Shown here piece after piece: positions 49,660 to 62,816 of a stretch of DNA of 64,000 bases; within the stretch, counting starts at the first letter, position 1; each line of letters begins with the position of its first letter. Below the pieces are notes generated by a model. It had not been told where the DNA came from. It was given only the letters and a program-made list of their open reading frames with translations, and did no database searches. The stretch comes from Strongyloides papillosus (taxonomy: Eukaryota; Nematoda; Chromadorea; Rhabditida; Strongyloididae), in the NCBI GenBank assembly GCA_005656395.1, contig SRSI01000078.1:992001-1056000 (forward strand). The letters are read 5' to 3'. Position numbers and translations under genes: made by a program.

Positions 49660-51677
49660 TTATACTTCCTTTGTTAAATTAAATTTAATTTCATCTAAAC
49701 TGTTGTAAAGTGAATTTGCAAATTCTTGCGCATTTTTCTTGTTTTTGTATGATGATATAACAGCACCCATTTTGTCCGCAGTCACATTATAACCAATACC
49801 AAAACCATCAGGGACTACCGGTCCAAAACCACCAAAAATAATCGTATCTGAAGAGAGGGTAGACGTTGATAAGACATAATGATTCATGTATTTAACAGTA
49901 TCGTTTTCATAAAACTCTGGAATTGGTTTGTTATATTTTTCGGCCATAATTTTTAATCCTAATAAATGTCTATCAACACCTTGGCCCATGGCAGCTTCTT
50001 TACAAAGGTTATAATGAACTGCTGAGGCATTTCTAATAATTTGAAGAATATTACTTTTACCTTGATTGATTGCTAAGACAGCTTCTTTTGTCTGAATTGT
50101 AGCTGACCTAACACATTCTGTTCTTCCCTTCAAGAATGCTGCTGTGCTTGCTGATTCATATGTTGGAACGAATTGTTTATACGTTTTATAGTACGCTAAT
50201 TGAATAGCCAATTGCATTATTGAGTCTGGTGAAACTTTACATTTTTTGAGTAAATTCTTATTCATATTGTGATACTCAACTGTTCCAAATTCTAATTTAT
50301 TGGATAAGGTCAAATGTTGACGTTGGACACTTCTAATTGTCTCCTTATCATCATCTGTTAAAGAAAATTCTAATTTTTTTATATATTTATTTGGATCAAT
50401 TGAGGGATCAATGGCATCATTTGAAGTAACAAATTTATTCTCCTCAACATCTTTCTTAGATTCATTCATCAACCTTAACACAGCTACACCGTCACCCCAA
50501 GAATGCTCAAAATTAATACTTGTCTGACCATTCTTATCCACAATGCATGAAAAACACTTATCAAACCATCTATTGGATCCATTATCTCCTATTAATAAAC
50601 TTTGTATTAATCTTTGATGATCAGTGGTCTTAAGATCATCTAAACACAGTAAGAATAAGGATGAATCAATTAAATAGAGACTATTAGCAGATATTGGTGA
50701 TTTTTCCAAATTTTTTCTTGCTTTAGCCCACGTATCTCTATCAGCACATGTTAATGAACCAACAGCACAATCATTAGGAACTTCTACGGTATCTTCCATG
50801 ATTTTCCCAATTGATGAATGTATAACTTGAGGAGGTAAGATGTTTCCTGAATCATCAAATAATTGAACTTTATAGAAATTTCCACCTCTTGCTACAACAA
50901 AGAAGTTAGATGTATTGCTGTGGAATATTTTATCTTTTCCAATTTCAGGAATTCTTGTGCTACCAAATAAATTTTTATATTGTGACATATCCAAAGCATA
51001 TGCTTTAAATAAATATCCAATATACCATGATATACTTTCTGGGGAAGCTTTAACTAAGAAATTGTATAATGCATTATCTTTAACATCAGGTTTCATAAAA
51101 AATACTTCTGGATCAAGACAACCTTTATCAAGGGCTTTTTTTATTCTTCCGTAAGAGATAACAAAATTGGTGGCTCTAGTTAACTGATTATTTTGATCTG
51201 TATCTTTATCAGGTGCATACATCATAAATGGATTAAAATTGACAGGACATGGAAGACGTGATGATAAATACATATCAAACCATGGTTCTGATATGTAACT
51301 GGTATATTTATTAGCCTTGTCATGTTCAATAAGAAGTTTATGTAATTCCTGTGCTTCTGAATGTTCAAACTCTTTTGTTAATTGATACAAATCTTTGTAT
51401 TCCAATTCTGGAAGGACTGCTTCAGCAGCACAAAGGTAACGTCTAATTGTATCCTCTAACTTTGGAATAGGGAGCCTTGGTAAACTTTTTTGATATTTAA
51501 ATGTTGGTAATTTACTTTTGTGAATGTAATTATAATCTTCACCAGATAATGTAGTAATGCTGTAAAAATAATATTATTTCTTTATTATTAAATTTACCTT
51601 CTTGTTGGTGCATTCTTATAAAAAACAGGAGTATAATTTTTAAGAATAGATAACTTAATAATATTGTTTTTAAGCAT
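49660..51677 (-). CDS. cpt-2: Carnitine O-palmitoyltransferase 2, mitochondrial
   Basis: CPT2 sits on the matrix side of the inner mitochondrial membrane and converts long-chain acylcarnitine plus CoA to acyl-CoA for beta-oxidation. Exon 1 (51677-51598) and exon 2 (51559-49660) join over a 38-base intron to 659 residues; human CPT2 is 658. The N-terminal 26 residues are basic and hydroxylated, as expected of a mitochondrial targeting peptide, and the mature part opens with LPTFKYQKSLPRLPIPKLEDT. The catalytic histidine is in FEHSWGDGVAVLR at residue 379 (372 in human). Other carnitine-acyltransferase blocks, such as RGGNFYKVQLFD, GRTECVRSATIQT and FGGFGPVVPDGFGIGYNV, are intact. Lack of N-terminal membrane helices separates it from CPT1. 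Confidence 0.95.
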
Positions 51678-52060
51678 TTTCAATAGCTTAAGTAGTTATC
51701 AATGTCACTAATTTATAAAAAAGTAATGATATATATATTGAAGTAATAATAACAAACAAAATCAATTTAATGTTATAGAGATGGTCAGTAGTTCTCTTTT
51801 TAGATAAATAAACTTACATGTATATGTGTATAGATAGATATAAATGTAGACCTAATCAAATGAAATGAGAATAATGTAACCTTTATAGTTTGTAGCGGTT
51901 GGATTCACGTAAAATAATAAGGTTTAGATAAGAAAGTAGATTTTAACAATTATTTAAATATGTATAGCTAAAGCTTAAAAGAAAAACTTTTATTAAATTT
52001 AATATTAAAAGAAAATTATGTTAACCAAGCAATTATTAGTCTTTTTTATCAAATATTGTT
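51678..52060. other. Upstream region of the CPT2 gene
   Basis: This short stretch between CPT2 and RIC-3, both on the minus strand, must hold the CPT2 promoter and RIC-3 3' UTR. No element is recognised. Confidence 0.45.
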
Positions 52061-53447
52061 TTATTTTTCTCTTCTACTATATTTTTTACTTTTTCCTTTA
52101 CGTGTTACTTTTGTGACATTATTAATATTTTCATTGTTATTAGATAATTTATCATCATCACTTCTCTCATCCAAATTATCTTTCATATTTTTCTTATAAT
52201 CTACATGAATAGGTATATTTTCTTCATTGGTATTGATGGTTGTTAACTCATATTCATTGATCTCATTTGGAGTGTCCTCTTTAAGATTATTATTATTACT
52301 TTGATCATCGTTGCTACTTTCAATATCATCGTTTGTAGTTTCTTTCTCTAAAGACTCTTTTGATATCTCTATTGTCTTACTATTTCGAAGTTCTTCGTTA
52401 GGTTGATTATCACAATTTTCAAAATCATCTTCATCATCGCTACTAGAATTACCATGATTGACAGTCATCCTCCTTAATTCATTATGTTTAGAGATTTCTT
52501 TAAGATCGGAACAAAACTTATTTAATGAATGAAAATCATCCAGAGTTTTTTTAATCTCATTAACATTATTATTTAAACGTTTCTGTAATGAATCCCTATT
52601 TTCGACTTCCTTCTCACCATTATCATTATTTCTATTTACTTGGAGTGTTTGTTGTGCAAGTATCTCCATATTTTGCATATTCTCTAACTGCATTAATATT
52701 TTTGTCATTGCCATTTCAGTTTCTTTCAATTGACATTGTAGTTTCTTCATCTTTTTGGAACTCATATTATCAATATCATCCTCATCTTCATCACCATCAT
52801 CCTCGTCCACTGAATCATCATCATAATCACTATCGTAATAATTACGGTGATGTCTCTTCTTACTTTTTCTTCCTTTGCCTCCATACATCATCTACAATAA
52901 AATAAACGTTATGGAATATATATTTTTAAGTTAAACATACTTTATACAATGTATAAACTAAGAATACCATAACACCAACTGTATAAAAAGGCAATAGCCA
53001 TCCAAAAGCACCACCACGAATTGATGAAGTCTCTGCTTGTTGATTTTGCCCAGCCATTCTAAAAGCAGAATGCATATTCGGTCCACCAGGTCTCGGCCCA
53101 CCAGCACGAGCGTTATTTAAAGCAGGATGAACGGGAGATGTTGGTTGTAATGTAGACCTTTTTTGTGAAGATTTTGGAGAGAAGTATGAACTTATAAGTG
53201 GTCCAATAACATGAGGATACAATATAGCAAAACACAAAACAACAATCCCAATAATCATAAATATTTTCCATGTTGGCATTGTTTCCTCATCCTCCTCAAA
53301 CCCTTTTCCTATCTGTCCTGTTCTCATTGAATTTCGTTGCCGGGAGGATTTTAATGATTGTTTCATCTTGTCACGGGACTTTTTCTTTAAAATTTTTATC
53401 ATTTACATTTATTTAATAAACGTATAACTTACTTTAATAGTATCCAT
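52061..53447 (-). CDS. ric-3: RIC-3 acetylcholine-receptor chaperone
   Basis: RIC-3 is an endoplasmic-reticulum membrane chaperone needed for folding, assembly and surface export of nicotinic acetylcholine receptors. Three exons, 53447-53433 (15 bases, MDTIK), 53384-52941 and 52891-52061, join to 429 residues. The order matches the family: N-terminal basic region, helix at about 45-65, a proline-rich linker with GGPRPGGPNMHSAFRMAG, a second helix at about 132-150 (GWLLPFYTVGVMVFLVYTLYK), then an acidic run (about 173-195) and a coiled coil (about 195-235). A long acidic, Asn/Glu-rich tail follows. C. elegans RIC-3 (378 residues) is shorter, mostly in the tail. Cholinergic anthelmintic receptors depend on this protein in nematodes (known of the family). 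Confidence 0.9.
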
Positions 53448-55521
53448 TTTAAGTATTAGTAATAAAATATGAGATCTTAAAAAAGAAGGGAAATTAAAGT
53501 ATTTATATTATAAGAATATAATTTTATACAACTATTAAATGTCTTAATCAATTTTATATATGTAGCTATAGACTTTTTAGCCCTTAACATTTAGACCAAC
53601 AAATAATCTTTACATTTGCCTTCTAGTTCAGGCTAAATAGATAAAATCCATCTGCGTCTCACATCATATTCTCTTTTGTTAGTATACGAATATATATGTA
53701 TTTACGTTATTATAGACCAAAATAAATTATATGTAGTAGTCAAAATTTTATTTTTAAATATGTGTAATAAAGAAAGAAGCGATAAAACATTAGTTTAAAA
53801 TCAATTAAAATGCCTATTTTTTAGAAAATAATAACAAAATAAATCAAATGTACTTATGACAAGCTAAAGTATGTATAACATTTTTTTTTTAAAATATGGC
53901 AAGTAAAAAATTTATATAATTTATTATTAGTGTTAATATATTTAAACATTTTAAAGTATGAATTATAAAAATAATCAGACACTTAGATGACTATGTAATT
54001 AGAAATAATGTTACTTTATTATTATCATAAATATAATCAGGATAAATTTGAATAATATTTATAAAGATAATATTTAAACAATAGAATTATCTTCGATTTT
54101 GTTATTTGTACATATTCATATATATCCTGTAGAAATGTTTTTATTTTGAAATAGTATATACATATATGTGTTCTTATCATCCTACATATGTAAAAATAAT
54201 ATTATAATAATGAATAACTATTGTTTTTTTAACTTTTAAATATCAATTGTCGATTATTTATATTTTAAAGTACTACTTATTTATTTATTTTTTTTAGATT
54301 GTAAACTACATTTTATCAGTTTATATTTTTATGCTAGTAAAACTACAACAAATAGATTAAAACACTTGACTTTTATCAATTTTATCATTCTTATAAGATG
54401 GATGTTGTAGTCACTTTTTTAGAAAACATAGACTAATGTTGCTATGCCAATCTATTTCATAAATTTTTATATCAAAATAAAATACAATTATTAATGTAAA
54501 GTTTTTTTATAAAATTAAAAATACCATTAAGTTGGAAATTTATTGCTTTTAAAATTTAATTCATTTTAAATTCTGATTACTTCTCTTTATCATAAACATT
54601 AATAAATAAGATAGAATTCTATAAAATTAAAGAAAAATTTTAAAATATTTGTTCTTATTTTATTTTTAATTACACCATACATATTGTCTCTTTTATGGTA
54701 TATCACAGTTTATGGCAAAGTGTTAGAGGTTTTGAAATACCATGTGACAAGCTTAAAAAAGTATTTATTATATTATTTTTATAATAACAAACATTCTACT
54801 ATTTATCTAACTTTTCTAATATTAAAAATTCTTTTATCACTATTTTGTTTACATATATGATATTTTTACTTGCAAGAAAAATGTATTAATCTGTTTTCTA
54901 AATACATGTATGATAAATTTTTAAGAAGATTTATCAATAAACAATACTATTAACCTTTTAAATTTAAAATGTTAAAAAAAAATTTGCACTACTAGTAGAC
55001 ATATACAAATATGATATTATCATTATAAAGTATAGTGTATGTAGTCAAAATAGATGTAGTACAACAAATGTGGTATTATGTTTGCTGTGATTTAAAAATT
55101 TTACATTAAATTTCTAGTACTAATAATTTAATATTCTGCTTTTGTTTCTAGTACTTTATATTTTTAGAGAAACAAAATAAAAAAATGTTTCAAATACTTT
55201 GATATTAAGGAAAAAAAATGAAATATTTTATGTTTATCTACTCGTTAATACTCATATATAAATTTCTGAGTCTTCTTGTGTCTCTTATTGAGGTTATAAC
55301 TAGGATACCACCATTCATATTGATTACAAATACTAAATTTTTATGTAAAAGTTTTCTATAATGTTATCATGCAAGGTAGATTGTTTTCAACCAGCCACTT
55401 ATTATTTAAAATATTTTTGCAAATCTTATATTGTTGTTTGTATATGCTTCAAAATAATTTATTTATTTCATTTGTAAAATATATAAATATATTTTTAGTT
55501 ATTTTTTTTCTATAAATAGTT
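53448..55521. other. 2.1-kb gene-free region between divergent genes
   Basis: Very AT-rich; RIC-3 and CDP-DAG synthase start at its two edges. No reading frame or repeat is supported. TATTTTTAG at 55491-55499 lies 22 bases before the next ATG and may be a trans-splice acceptor. Confidence 0.45.
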
Positions 55522-56923
55522 ATGGATGAAAAAAATGAATTAAGAAATCGTAAAGAACATATACAAGAAAGTGAAACAGATAATGAAGAATTATTTACAC
55601 CAATATCTCATAAACGTTTACCTGGAGAGGATTCTGATAGTGATGCCTTATTTACAGCAGATAATGATAATAAACTAAATGATGTTGTTAAAAAATTACC
55701 CCAAGGATCCGATAATATGGGACATATTTTTGATAGTATTTTATCATATTTTCCTGAAAGATGGAGAAATTGGATTGTTCGTGGTATTTTTACAATTATA
55801 ATGATATATGGTTTCAAATTTTTTGTAACTCGTGGACCTTTATATTTAGTTATGCTCGTTTTATTAATACAATTTAAATGTTTCCATGAACTTATTAAAA
55901 TTGGTCTTGTCGTGTATAGACTTTATGATCTCCCATGGTTTAGAACATTATCATGGTACTTTTTACTTTGTAGCAATTATTTTTTCTTTGGTGAGAGTAT
56001 GATTGAAGTTTTTAAAATTATTATCCAAAAAGATGTAAGTGTTTATAATTTGTTTTAATTTATTAAATGACGACTTTTTTTAGCAGTTTCTAAGATTTTT
56101 AGTTGATTACCATCGTTTTATAAGCTTTTGTCTTTATTGTGTGGGCTTTGTATGGTTTGTCTTATCACTAAGAAAAGGATATTACTTAAGACAATTTTCA
56201 TTGTTTGCTTGGACACATGTTGCATTAATGTTAATAGTTGTTCAATCATTCTTTATTATTGAAAATATTCTTCAAGGTGTCATATGGTTTTTGGTCCCTG
56301 TTTCAATGATAATATGCTGTGATGTTATGTCATATATGTTTGGTTTTTTCTTTGGAAAAACTCCTTTAATAAAATTATCTCCAAAAAAGACATGGGAAGG
56401 ATTCATTGGTGGAGCAATTAGTACAGTTATCTTTGGTCTTATATTTTCATATTGTTTAATGAAAAGTCATTATATGACTTGTCCATATGAAGGATATGTT
56501 AGTGATCCAGAAAATTGCACTGTACCATCAGTTTTCCTTCCAAAAGAGGCAAATGTCCCAAAACCATTAAATATATTATTTAAAATCTTCAAAGCAAAAC
56601 CAGTGATATATTATTATCCATTTTTATTCCATTCCTTAATTATGAGTCTATTCGCTTCAATAATAGGACCATTTGGAGGATTTTTTGCAAGTGGATTTAA
56701 AAGAGCATTCAAAATCAAAGATTTCGGAGATATCATTCCAGGTCATGGGGGTTTAATGGATCGTTTTGATTGCCAATTGTTAATAGGCACGTTTGTTCAT
56801 GTATACATTTTCTCATTTATCAGAACACCAAATGTTTTAAAGGTTATTGATGAGGTAGAGAAATTAACTGTTGAAGATCAATTAAAAATTTATAATTTTA
56901 TAAAAGATTCATTATCGTTGTAA
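55522..56923 (+). CDS. cdgs-1: Phosphatidate cytidylyltransferase (CDP-diacylglycerol synthase)
   Basis: This enzyme converts phosphatidate plus CTP to CDP-diacylglycerol, the precursor of phosphatidylinositol and cardiolipin, in the endoplasmic reticulum. Exons 55522-56034 and 56084-56923 join over a 49-base intron to 450 residues, close to human CDS1/2 (about 445-460). The acidic N-terminal tail of about 85 residues is followed by several membrane helices. The join gives [21 protein letters not shown], a family block. The PROSITE-type signature [20 protein letters not shown] then GLMDRFD lies at about 374-400, with the essential Lys, Asp and HGG residues present. [11 protein letters not shown] is also conserved. 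Confidence 0.95.
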
Positions 56924-57958
56924 AGACAAAACTTTTTAGAAGATAAGTTCTAGGAATTTGTGGTGGAATATATAACTTTTATAAACAAAATTACAATAAT
57001 TGCTTTTAATCAAAAAAAAATTGTAATACTTATTGATTTTTTTTACTTACTCTTATTTTTTTGTAATCTCATTATAAGCATGAAGTTTGACTAATTAAAT
57101 CAAATTAATGTTACTTTAAATCATAAAGTGTTTTTCGCAATTACATTTATTATTATCAAAATTTACCAATGATACAGAAGTTTCTTTGTCAAGAAAATCA
57201 TTAAGAATATTTTTAATATTAAAGTTATTTTTTTAATCATCCCCTACATCAATTTTTTATGGTATAAAAATAATTATACTTATAATAACGAGAGCAATTA
57301 AAAAGAATTAACCTTTAGAATTAATCAAAAATTAACCACTTACCAAAACTTCAAATATATTAGTAAAAATATATTGTTGAAATACTCCTAAATCATGATT
57401 AGTAATTAATATTATATTATATTCGGTGGTTTATTAATAAAAGAAAAATAACAATGATCAATCATGTAAAATAAGTTTCTTTTTTCTTTATAAATTTTCA
57501 AAGAAAATGTTAAAATTTTTATAAACTCCCACAGAGAGATGATTCATTGTTATAAATAAGTTCATTTTATATCCAAATGAAAATTGATTTCTTCTCATTT
57601 AATTGAGAGGAGCTAACATTGACACATAATAATTGGTAATAAAATATATATTCATAAACTTGTCAAATGAATTAAAATAGTTATATTTAATACTTTTACC
57701 TAAAAGGTTAACGGAAGAAAAGTTAAAATAAATGTGAAATACAATTTTCTCTTTAAACATTTACAATACATAATGGTATTTTAGGATATAAAGGGGATAA
57801 AGATATATTCAGGGTAAATGAATTTTTATAATACCTTTCCATTTTTATTCTCTCCCTTCCACGAATATCATATTTCCTAATTATATCAGATATATTTAAA
57901 CGACAACTATAAGATTAAAGATTTTTATAACAGTAAATTTAACATATACATCATTTTC
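56924..57958. other. Intergenic, 3' of CDP-DAG synthase
   Basis: I see no gene here. The last 200 bases hold the promoter of the next gene; a GGGGATAAAG at 57793-57802 is a GATA-like word, but one copy is not evidence of regulation. Confidence 0.4.
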
Positions 57959-59582
57959 ATGACAATATTAAAATTTATTGTGTTTTTTTTAATTATTTTT
58001 GTTCTACTAAATTTTGGTGAATCTCAAAACAATAACAAGTCATCCCAGCAAAAAGCAATCGAAGAGGAATTAAAAAAAGAAATTGCTAATGAAGAAGATG
58101 TTGGTATGTTAAAAATTGTTGTAATATATTATTTTTATCATTTAATTAGGTGTCGTTGATTATGAACCATTTGATCTTACAATTGATGATTTAAAAAAAG
58201 AATCAAGAAAGGTAACAACAATAAATGAACAATGTAAGGCATATAAACAACATTATGAATATTATTGTGTTAAATCATCATTTGCTGTCATGAATGAGGA
58301 AATTAGAATTATTTGTGAGAGGTATGATGCTTATTGTCGTGATAGAATTCCTGCTACAATTGAACATATAAGAAGACAAATTGGAATGTGGAGAGCTTCT
58401 GGAATGCCTGTCAATGCAGAAAAAAAATTAGTTCAATGTTATACAAGTTGTCGGGAGACAGATCCAATTTGTGTTCATGCTTGTGAATGTATCAATTTGC
58501 AATGGATTTTCAATCAAGCTTGTGAAGATGGTACTAGTGAATTAAAACATTGGAATTGTCAAAGGTATGTTTTTATCACTGAATATTTCTATTTTCTTTT
58601 CTTGCCCCTATTTTTTACTTATTCTATCTTCATTGTTAACACTAAACAAAAAGGCAAGAAAAGTTATCATCAATATAAACTATAAAGACATTTTATTGTT
58701 ATTCATTTATATAATACTAAAGTATTAACCAATTACACTATCATCACACAACAATCAATTGATGCATAAATATTAATTACTTAAATATAACATACCAAAA
58801 TAATTTTTATCAAAACATTCCAAATTTATATCATGTCCATGTAATATTTGATATTTCAAAAATATTAAAATTTTACATACTTTACTAACTTCTTTATATA
58901 TCCCTTTACAAATTTTATTTGATAACATACACTTTCTTAGTCACAATAGAAAATTAAAGTTTAATATTAATTAACTTATTTGTCTTCATAATAAAATATT
59001 CTTCTTATATAAATAAGGCAAACTTTATTGGACCGTAAAAAGAGTAATATATTATATATACATCAAATTAGGTATATATTATGAAAAGGAAAGTAATATT
59101 AACATGCTTTAATAAATATTTTTAATTAACTGAATTACAAATATTATCAATAAAATATATCATGTATACATATATTTTTAAAATTAATTTAATAATAATA
59201 TTTAAAATTTTTAAGATGGTACACAAAATGCAAGTCATTTTGGAGGCCATTACCTGATATGACACCATACCCTAGAAATAAAGAAAATACAGCACCACAC
59301 CCTATTGTAAGAGGAGCATTGTTTGGATATGATCCAATTGGTAATTATCAAGTTTTCAATAAGCCAAGAGATCATGGAATATCATTCTGGAGGAGTACTC
59401 AATCACATTATGTTAATTGGCCAGAAGGTAAATTAGGAACAGCTTCAACATTTGAAGTACCATTTATCGGTTTGGAAGGTGTTTATAATTCTATAAATGT
59501 TGGCTTCCCAAATCCTTCTGCCGGAATGAGGAGTTTCATGGGTGATAAAGGACAAAATCCTGGAACAGGAAGAAGTATGTAA
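57959..59582 (+). CDS. Cysteine-rich secreted protein of unknown function (308 residues)
   Basis: I do not recognise the family. Three exons, 57959-58103, 58150-58564 and 59216-59582, join in frame to 308 residues. The second intron is 651 bases, more than ten times the usual size here. A signal peptide covers residues 1-22 (KFIVFFLIIFVLLNFGES). An acidic spacer follows, then a domain with about 14 cysteines between residues 75 and 195 (QCKAY, YYCVK, IICERYDAYCRD, QCYTSCRETDPICVHACECI, QACEDG, WNCQR, TKCKSF), so a heavily disulphide-bonded extracellular domain is likely. The C-terminal 110 residues lack cysteine and are Gly/Pro/Asn-rich (DPIGNYQVFNKPRDHGISFW), possibly an extended structural region. 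Without the long intron the second part would be missed. Confidence 0.7.
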
Positions 59583-60731
59583 TCTACTAATAATTTAAAA
59601 AAATATTTTTACTTTTAACTTTGTCATTTTAAACAATTCAAACACCAATAAAATATTGTTTTTTATTTTTATTTTCACTTACTTCACATAGCTATATGTT
59701 ATTTACCGTACCACGACAAGTTATGCTTTGGAGAATTTTACAAATTAAAGTAAAAAATTTTAAAGTTATATAGATGATGCTATTGATACATTATGGTTCA
59801 ATTTCTTTATTTTTCTCTATCAGTATTCTAACTTATGTTAATTACAATGCTTTTGAGTTAATACAATTTTTAATTAAATGTACAAATATAAACTGAAATA
59901 TTGACCAATATTGTATAGTTAATATACAATGGCTTAAGTTGCTTTAACAAATATTTTAATTATACTTATTTAGCGTTTATGGTGCTTCTTAAAGAATGAA
60001 CTCTATCTTTAAAATATTACTCGTATTGATGTTTAAAAAATTCCTTTGGGAGTTTAGTAAATGAATGTCAGTTTGTTAATACTTTAAAATATAATATATA
60101 CATATAAGTTAATTCGTTAAATATAATATTTGTGGTAGACAAAATTACAGTAATCACATCAACATTATCATTTAGAAAGTTTAAACACCTCCTACTGTTT
60201 CACAAAATGACTATACTTCATAAAAATAAAATATATATCAATTTACCAATAACATAATATATATTAACTATAAATATTTTTTTTCGTCATATCAAATTTT
60301 ATAATTTATTAAGTATTAAAAAGTATAATTATATAAAATATCATAATAAATATAGGCGTTTCACATTATATAAGCTTTGATATATTATTAAGTATTAACA
60401 AAATTGACAACCAACCAATGATTGGTTATATAATTTATCTTAAGTTAATTATACAATATTTCAAGACAGCCTTTTAACTGTTTTAATTATGTCTATGATA
60501 TATTTTTTTTAACTAACCGCAATTTTAATTCTTTATTATTTTATATACCAACTGAAATCGTTTTAATTTGTTTCTAAATAAGAAGCTGTTGTCTTTAACA
60601 ATAACGTTTTGATACCTCCCACTTGATTTATATTTTAAGCCAAATAACCTCTATTTTAAGTTCAATTTTTTTTAAAATATTATATTATTACAATTACTTT
60701 TTATTTTTATCAACAACTATTTTCCAATATA
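59583..60731. other. Upstream region of the FoxB gene
   Basis: AT-rich; no gene seen. It should contain the promoter of the FoxB gene; no motif can be named. Confidence 0.4.
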
Positions 60732-61635
60732 ATGCCTAGACCAGGAAAAAATTCTTATGATGAACAAGTATGTTTTCTTTTTTTGTTACATTATAAAATT
60801 ATTTTATTTCCTTTAGAAGCCTCCATACTCCTATATTTGGTTAACATATATGGCAATTCAAAATTCCAAAGAAAAGATGTTACCATTGACGGAGATTTAC
60901 AAATTTATAATGGATCGTTTTCCATTTTATCGTAGTAACACACAACGTTGGCAAAATTCATTACGACATAACTTATCATTTAATGATTGTTTTATTAAAA
61001 TTCCGAGAAGACCTGATAGGCCAGGTAAAGGATCGTACTGGGCAATACATCCGAATGCATTACATATGTTTGAAAACGGAAGTTGTCTTAGACGCCAAAA
61101 ACGGTTTAAATGTGAAAATGTTGAATGTTTAAAAACAGAAAATATAAAACCTGCTATATCTAAAGCAGAATCACTGGTATACCTTAATAAAATAAATGAT
61201 ATTACAGCAAAACATCTTTTGAATAGTAGTAGTAATAAACCAAAACACAAATGGTTATTTAATTCTACGTCAACTCAACCACCACCCACATCATTATCAA
61301 ATATTCAATTTTCACCCAAAAATTCAACTTTAAATCAGTTAAATCCTTTCCTACCAATAGATTCAATGTCCCAAAATATTTTACTCCCTGTTTTTAATAA
61401 CCTTTTAACATCAGGATACTATCTAGATCCATCATTACTTTTCTTAACACAAAACTCATTACAACAAACACTTAATATGGCAAGTAATGCAACATTTGAC
61501 GGTAATATTCTATTCACACCAACAACAACCTCTTCACCAACGTTATCATCCATTGGTTCTAAATCAACTTTTACAATAGATTCAATATTAAAAAATACAA
61601 CATCTCCTGCTTTAGAACTTACAGCTGAAAATTAA
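60732..61635 (+). CDS. lin-31: FoxB forkhead transcription factor (LIN-31 type)
   Basis: LIN-31 is a forkhead factor that acts below the Ras/MAPK pathway in vulval cell fate in C. elegans. Exon 1 (60732-60767) encodes [12 protein letters not shown], the N-terminus diagnostic of FoxB. A 49-base intron leads to exon 2 (60817-61635), giving 284 residues. The forkhead domain, residues 13-105, is intact: [20 protein letters not shown], recognition helix [18 protein letters not shown], and wing residues [29 protein letters not shown] rather than ISLTAMAIQ resembles the nematode form. The C-terminal half is Ser/Thr/Asn/Pro-rich with SP/TP sites ([22 protein letters not shown]) that could be MAPK targets. 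Start and end are firm. Confidence 0.92.
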
Positions 61636-62816
61636 TTAAAATTTTTTTCTTTACCTCCGTCAAATCTCACCAAAAATAATATTTTTCGTTTATTTTTTAT
61701 TTCTTTTCTCTCTTCTAAAACCCAAACAATTTTTTTTTCTATTTTTAACAATTTTATTTAGTATCATTCAAATTTGCTTCTACTCATAATAAATCTTTTA
61801 ATTCGTAAAAACAACTTAATTATCTGCAAGAATGAATATAAAAATTTAAAGTCTTTTCATACTGTATATTCTATCAAACTTAAATTTCTATATTTTTATT
61901 GTAAATATATATATATATATGTATTTATATACATATATAAGTCATTTCAAAATTATATAAAACAATATATTCTTTTTATCTATTATCTTAATCTTATTTT
62001 TACAACATAATAAAAAAATATTATTTATCATATTAATTATTGTTTTCATTAAAAATGTTTCTAATTAAACAAAACTATCATTTTAATATTTTTTTATTTT
62101 AAAAATTTACAGTAAGAAGATAATTATTGATTGTTAAGTTGTAGTAATTTTTTCTAGAATTTTTCATCTTATTTATGTATACTTCAGAGATTACAATTTT
62201 TTAAATAATATGAAATTTCTTGCTTATTGATCTTGACGTTTTTGAAAAGTTTTTCAAACTAATTAATCTTCAAAGTCAGTTGAAGAGGAAATCGAAAACT
62301 TGATAATATTTTTAGATACTTTTTTTGTAGTTTATAATTATTTTTAAGAAAAAACGGTAAAATGTTTTTTAAAATATGTCAACGGATTGTTTTTAAATTG
62401 ATTTTTTATCTTTGATTATAAAAAAACATCACTATAAAAAGCAATACTTTTTTGTAATAACATTCTCTTAATTTGATAATTAATAATAATTAAAAATATT
62501 TATTATTATCATTTGAAGAACTTTCATTAATAAATTATCATCGAATGAAAAATTTTGTGTTTATCATGAATGGTATATGTGTCGAAAAAAATAAAAGATA
62601 ATTGTATGATCTTAATAATTTCAATTGAATGGTAGTATTTTCTTCCTAAATATTGTTAGTATTTAAAAGGTTTGATCAATGTCATTAATTGTTATAAATG
62701 AAATTTTTAATGCAGTATGAATAATAAATTTCTAAAAATATACATAAATAAATTAATTAAAGAAGAAGAGAGAGATAAAAAAAAATTCAATAAAAATTTT
62801 ATGTTAATTACTTTTT
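61636..62816. other. Spacer between convergent genes
   Basis: This is AT-rich 3' DNA of the FoxB gene and of the WD40-like gene on the other strand. The ORF at 61774-62010 is Tyr/Ile/Lys-rich and looks random. A TA-rich microsatellite lies near 61904-61921. A possible extra exon of the WD40-like gene on the minus strand at about 62744-62676 is discussed in that entry. Confidence 0.4.
61904..61921. repeat. AT dinucleotide microsatellite
   Basis: A run of AT repeats lies within the 3' flank of the FoxB gene. Confidence 0.7.

Noticed and set aside
61774..62010. 78-codon ORF after the FoxB gene
   Set aside because: Contains a TA microsatellite translated as Tyr/Ile repeats; no family.
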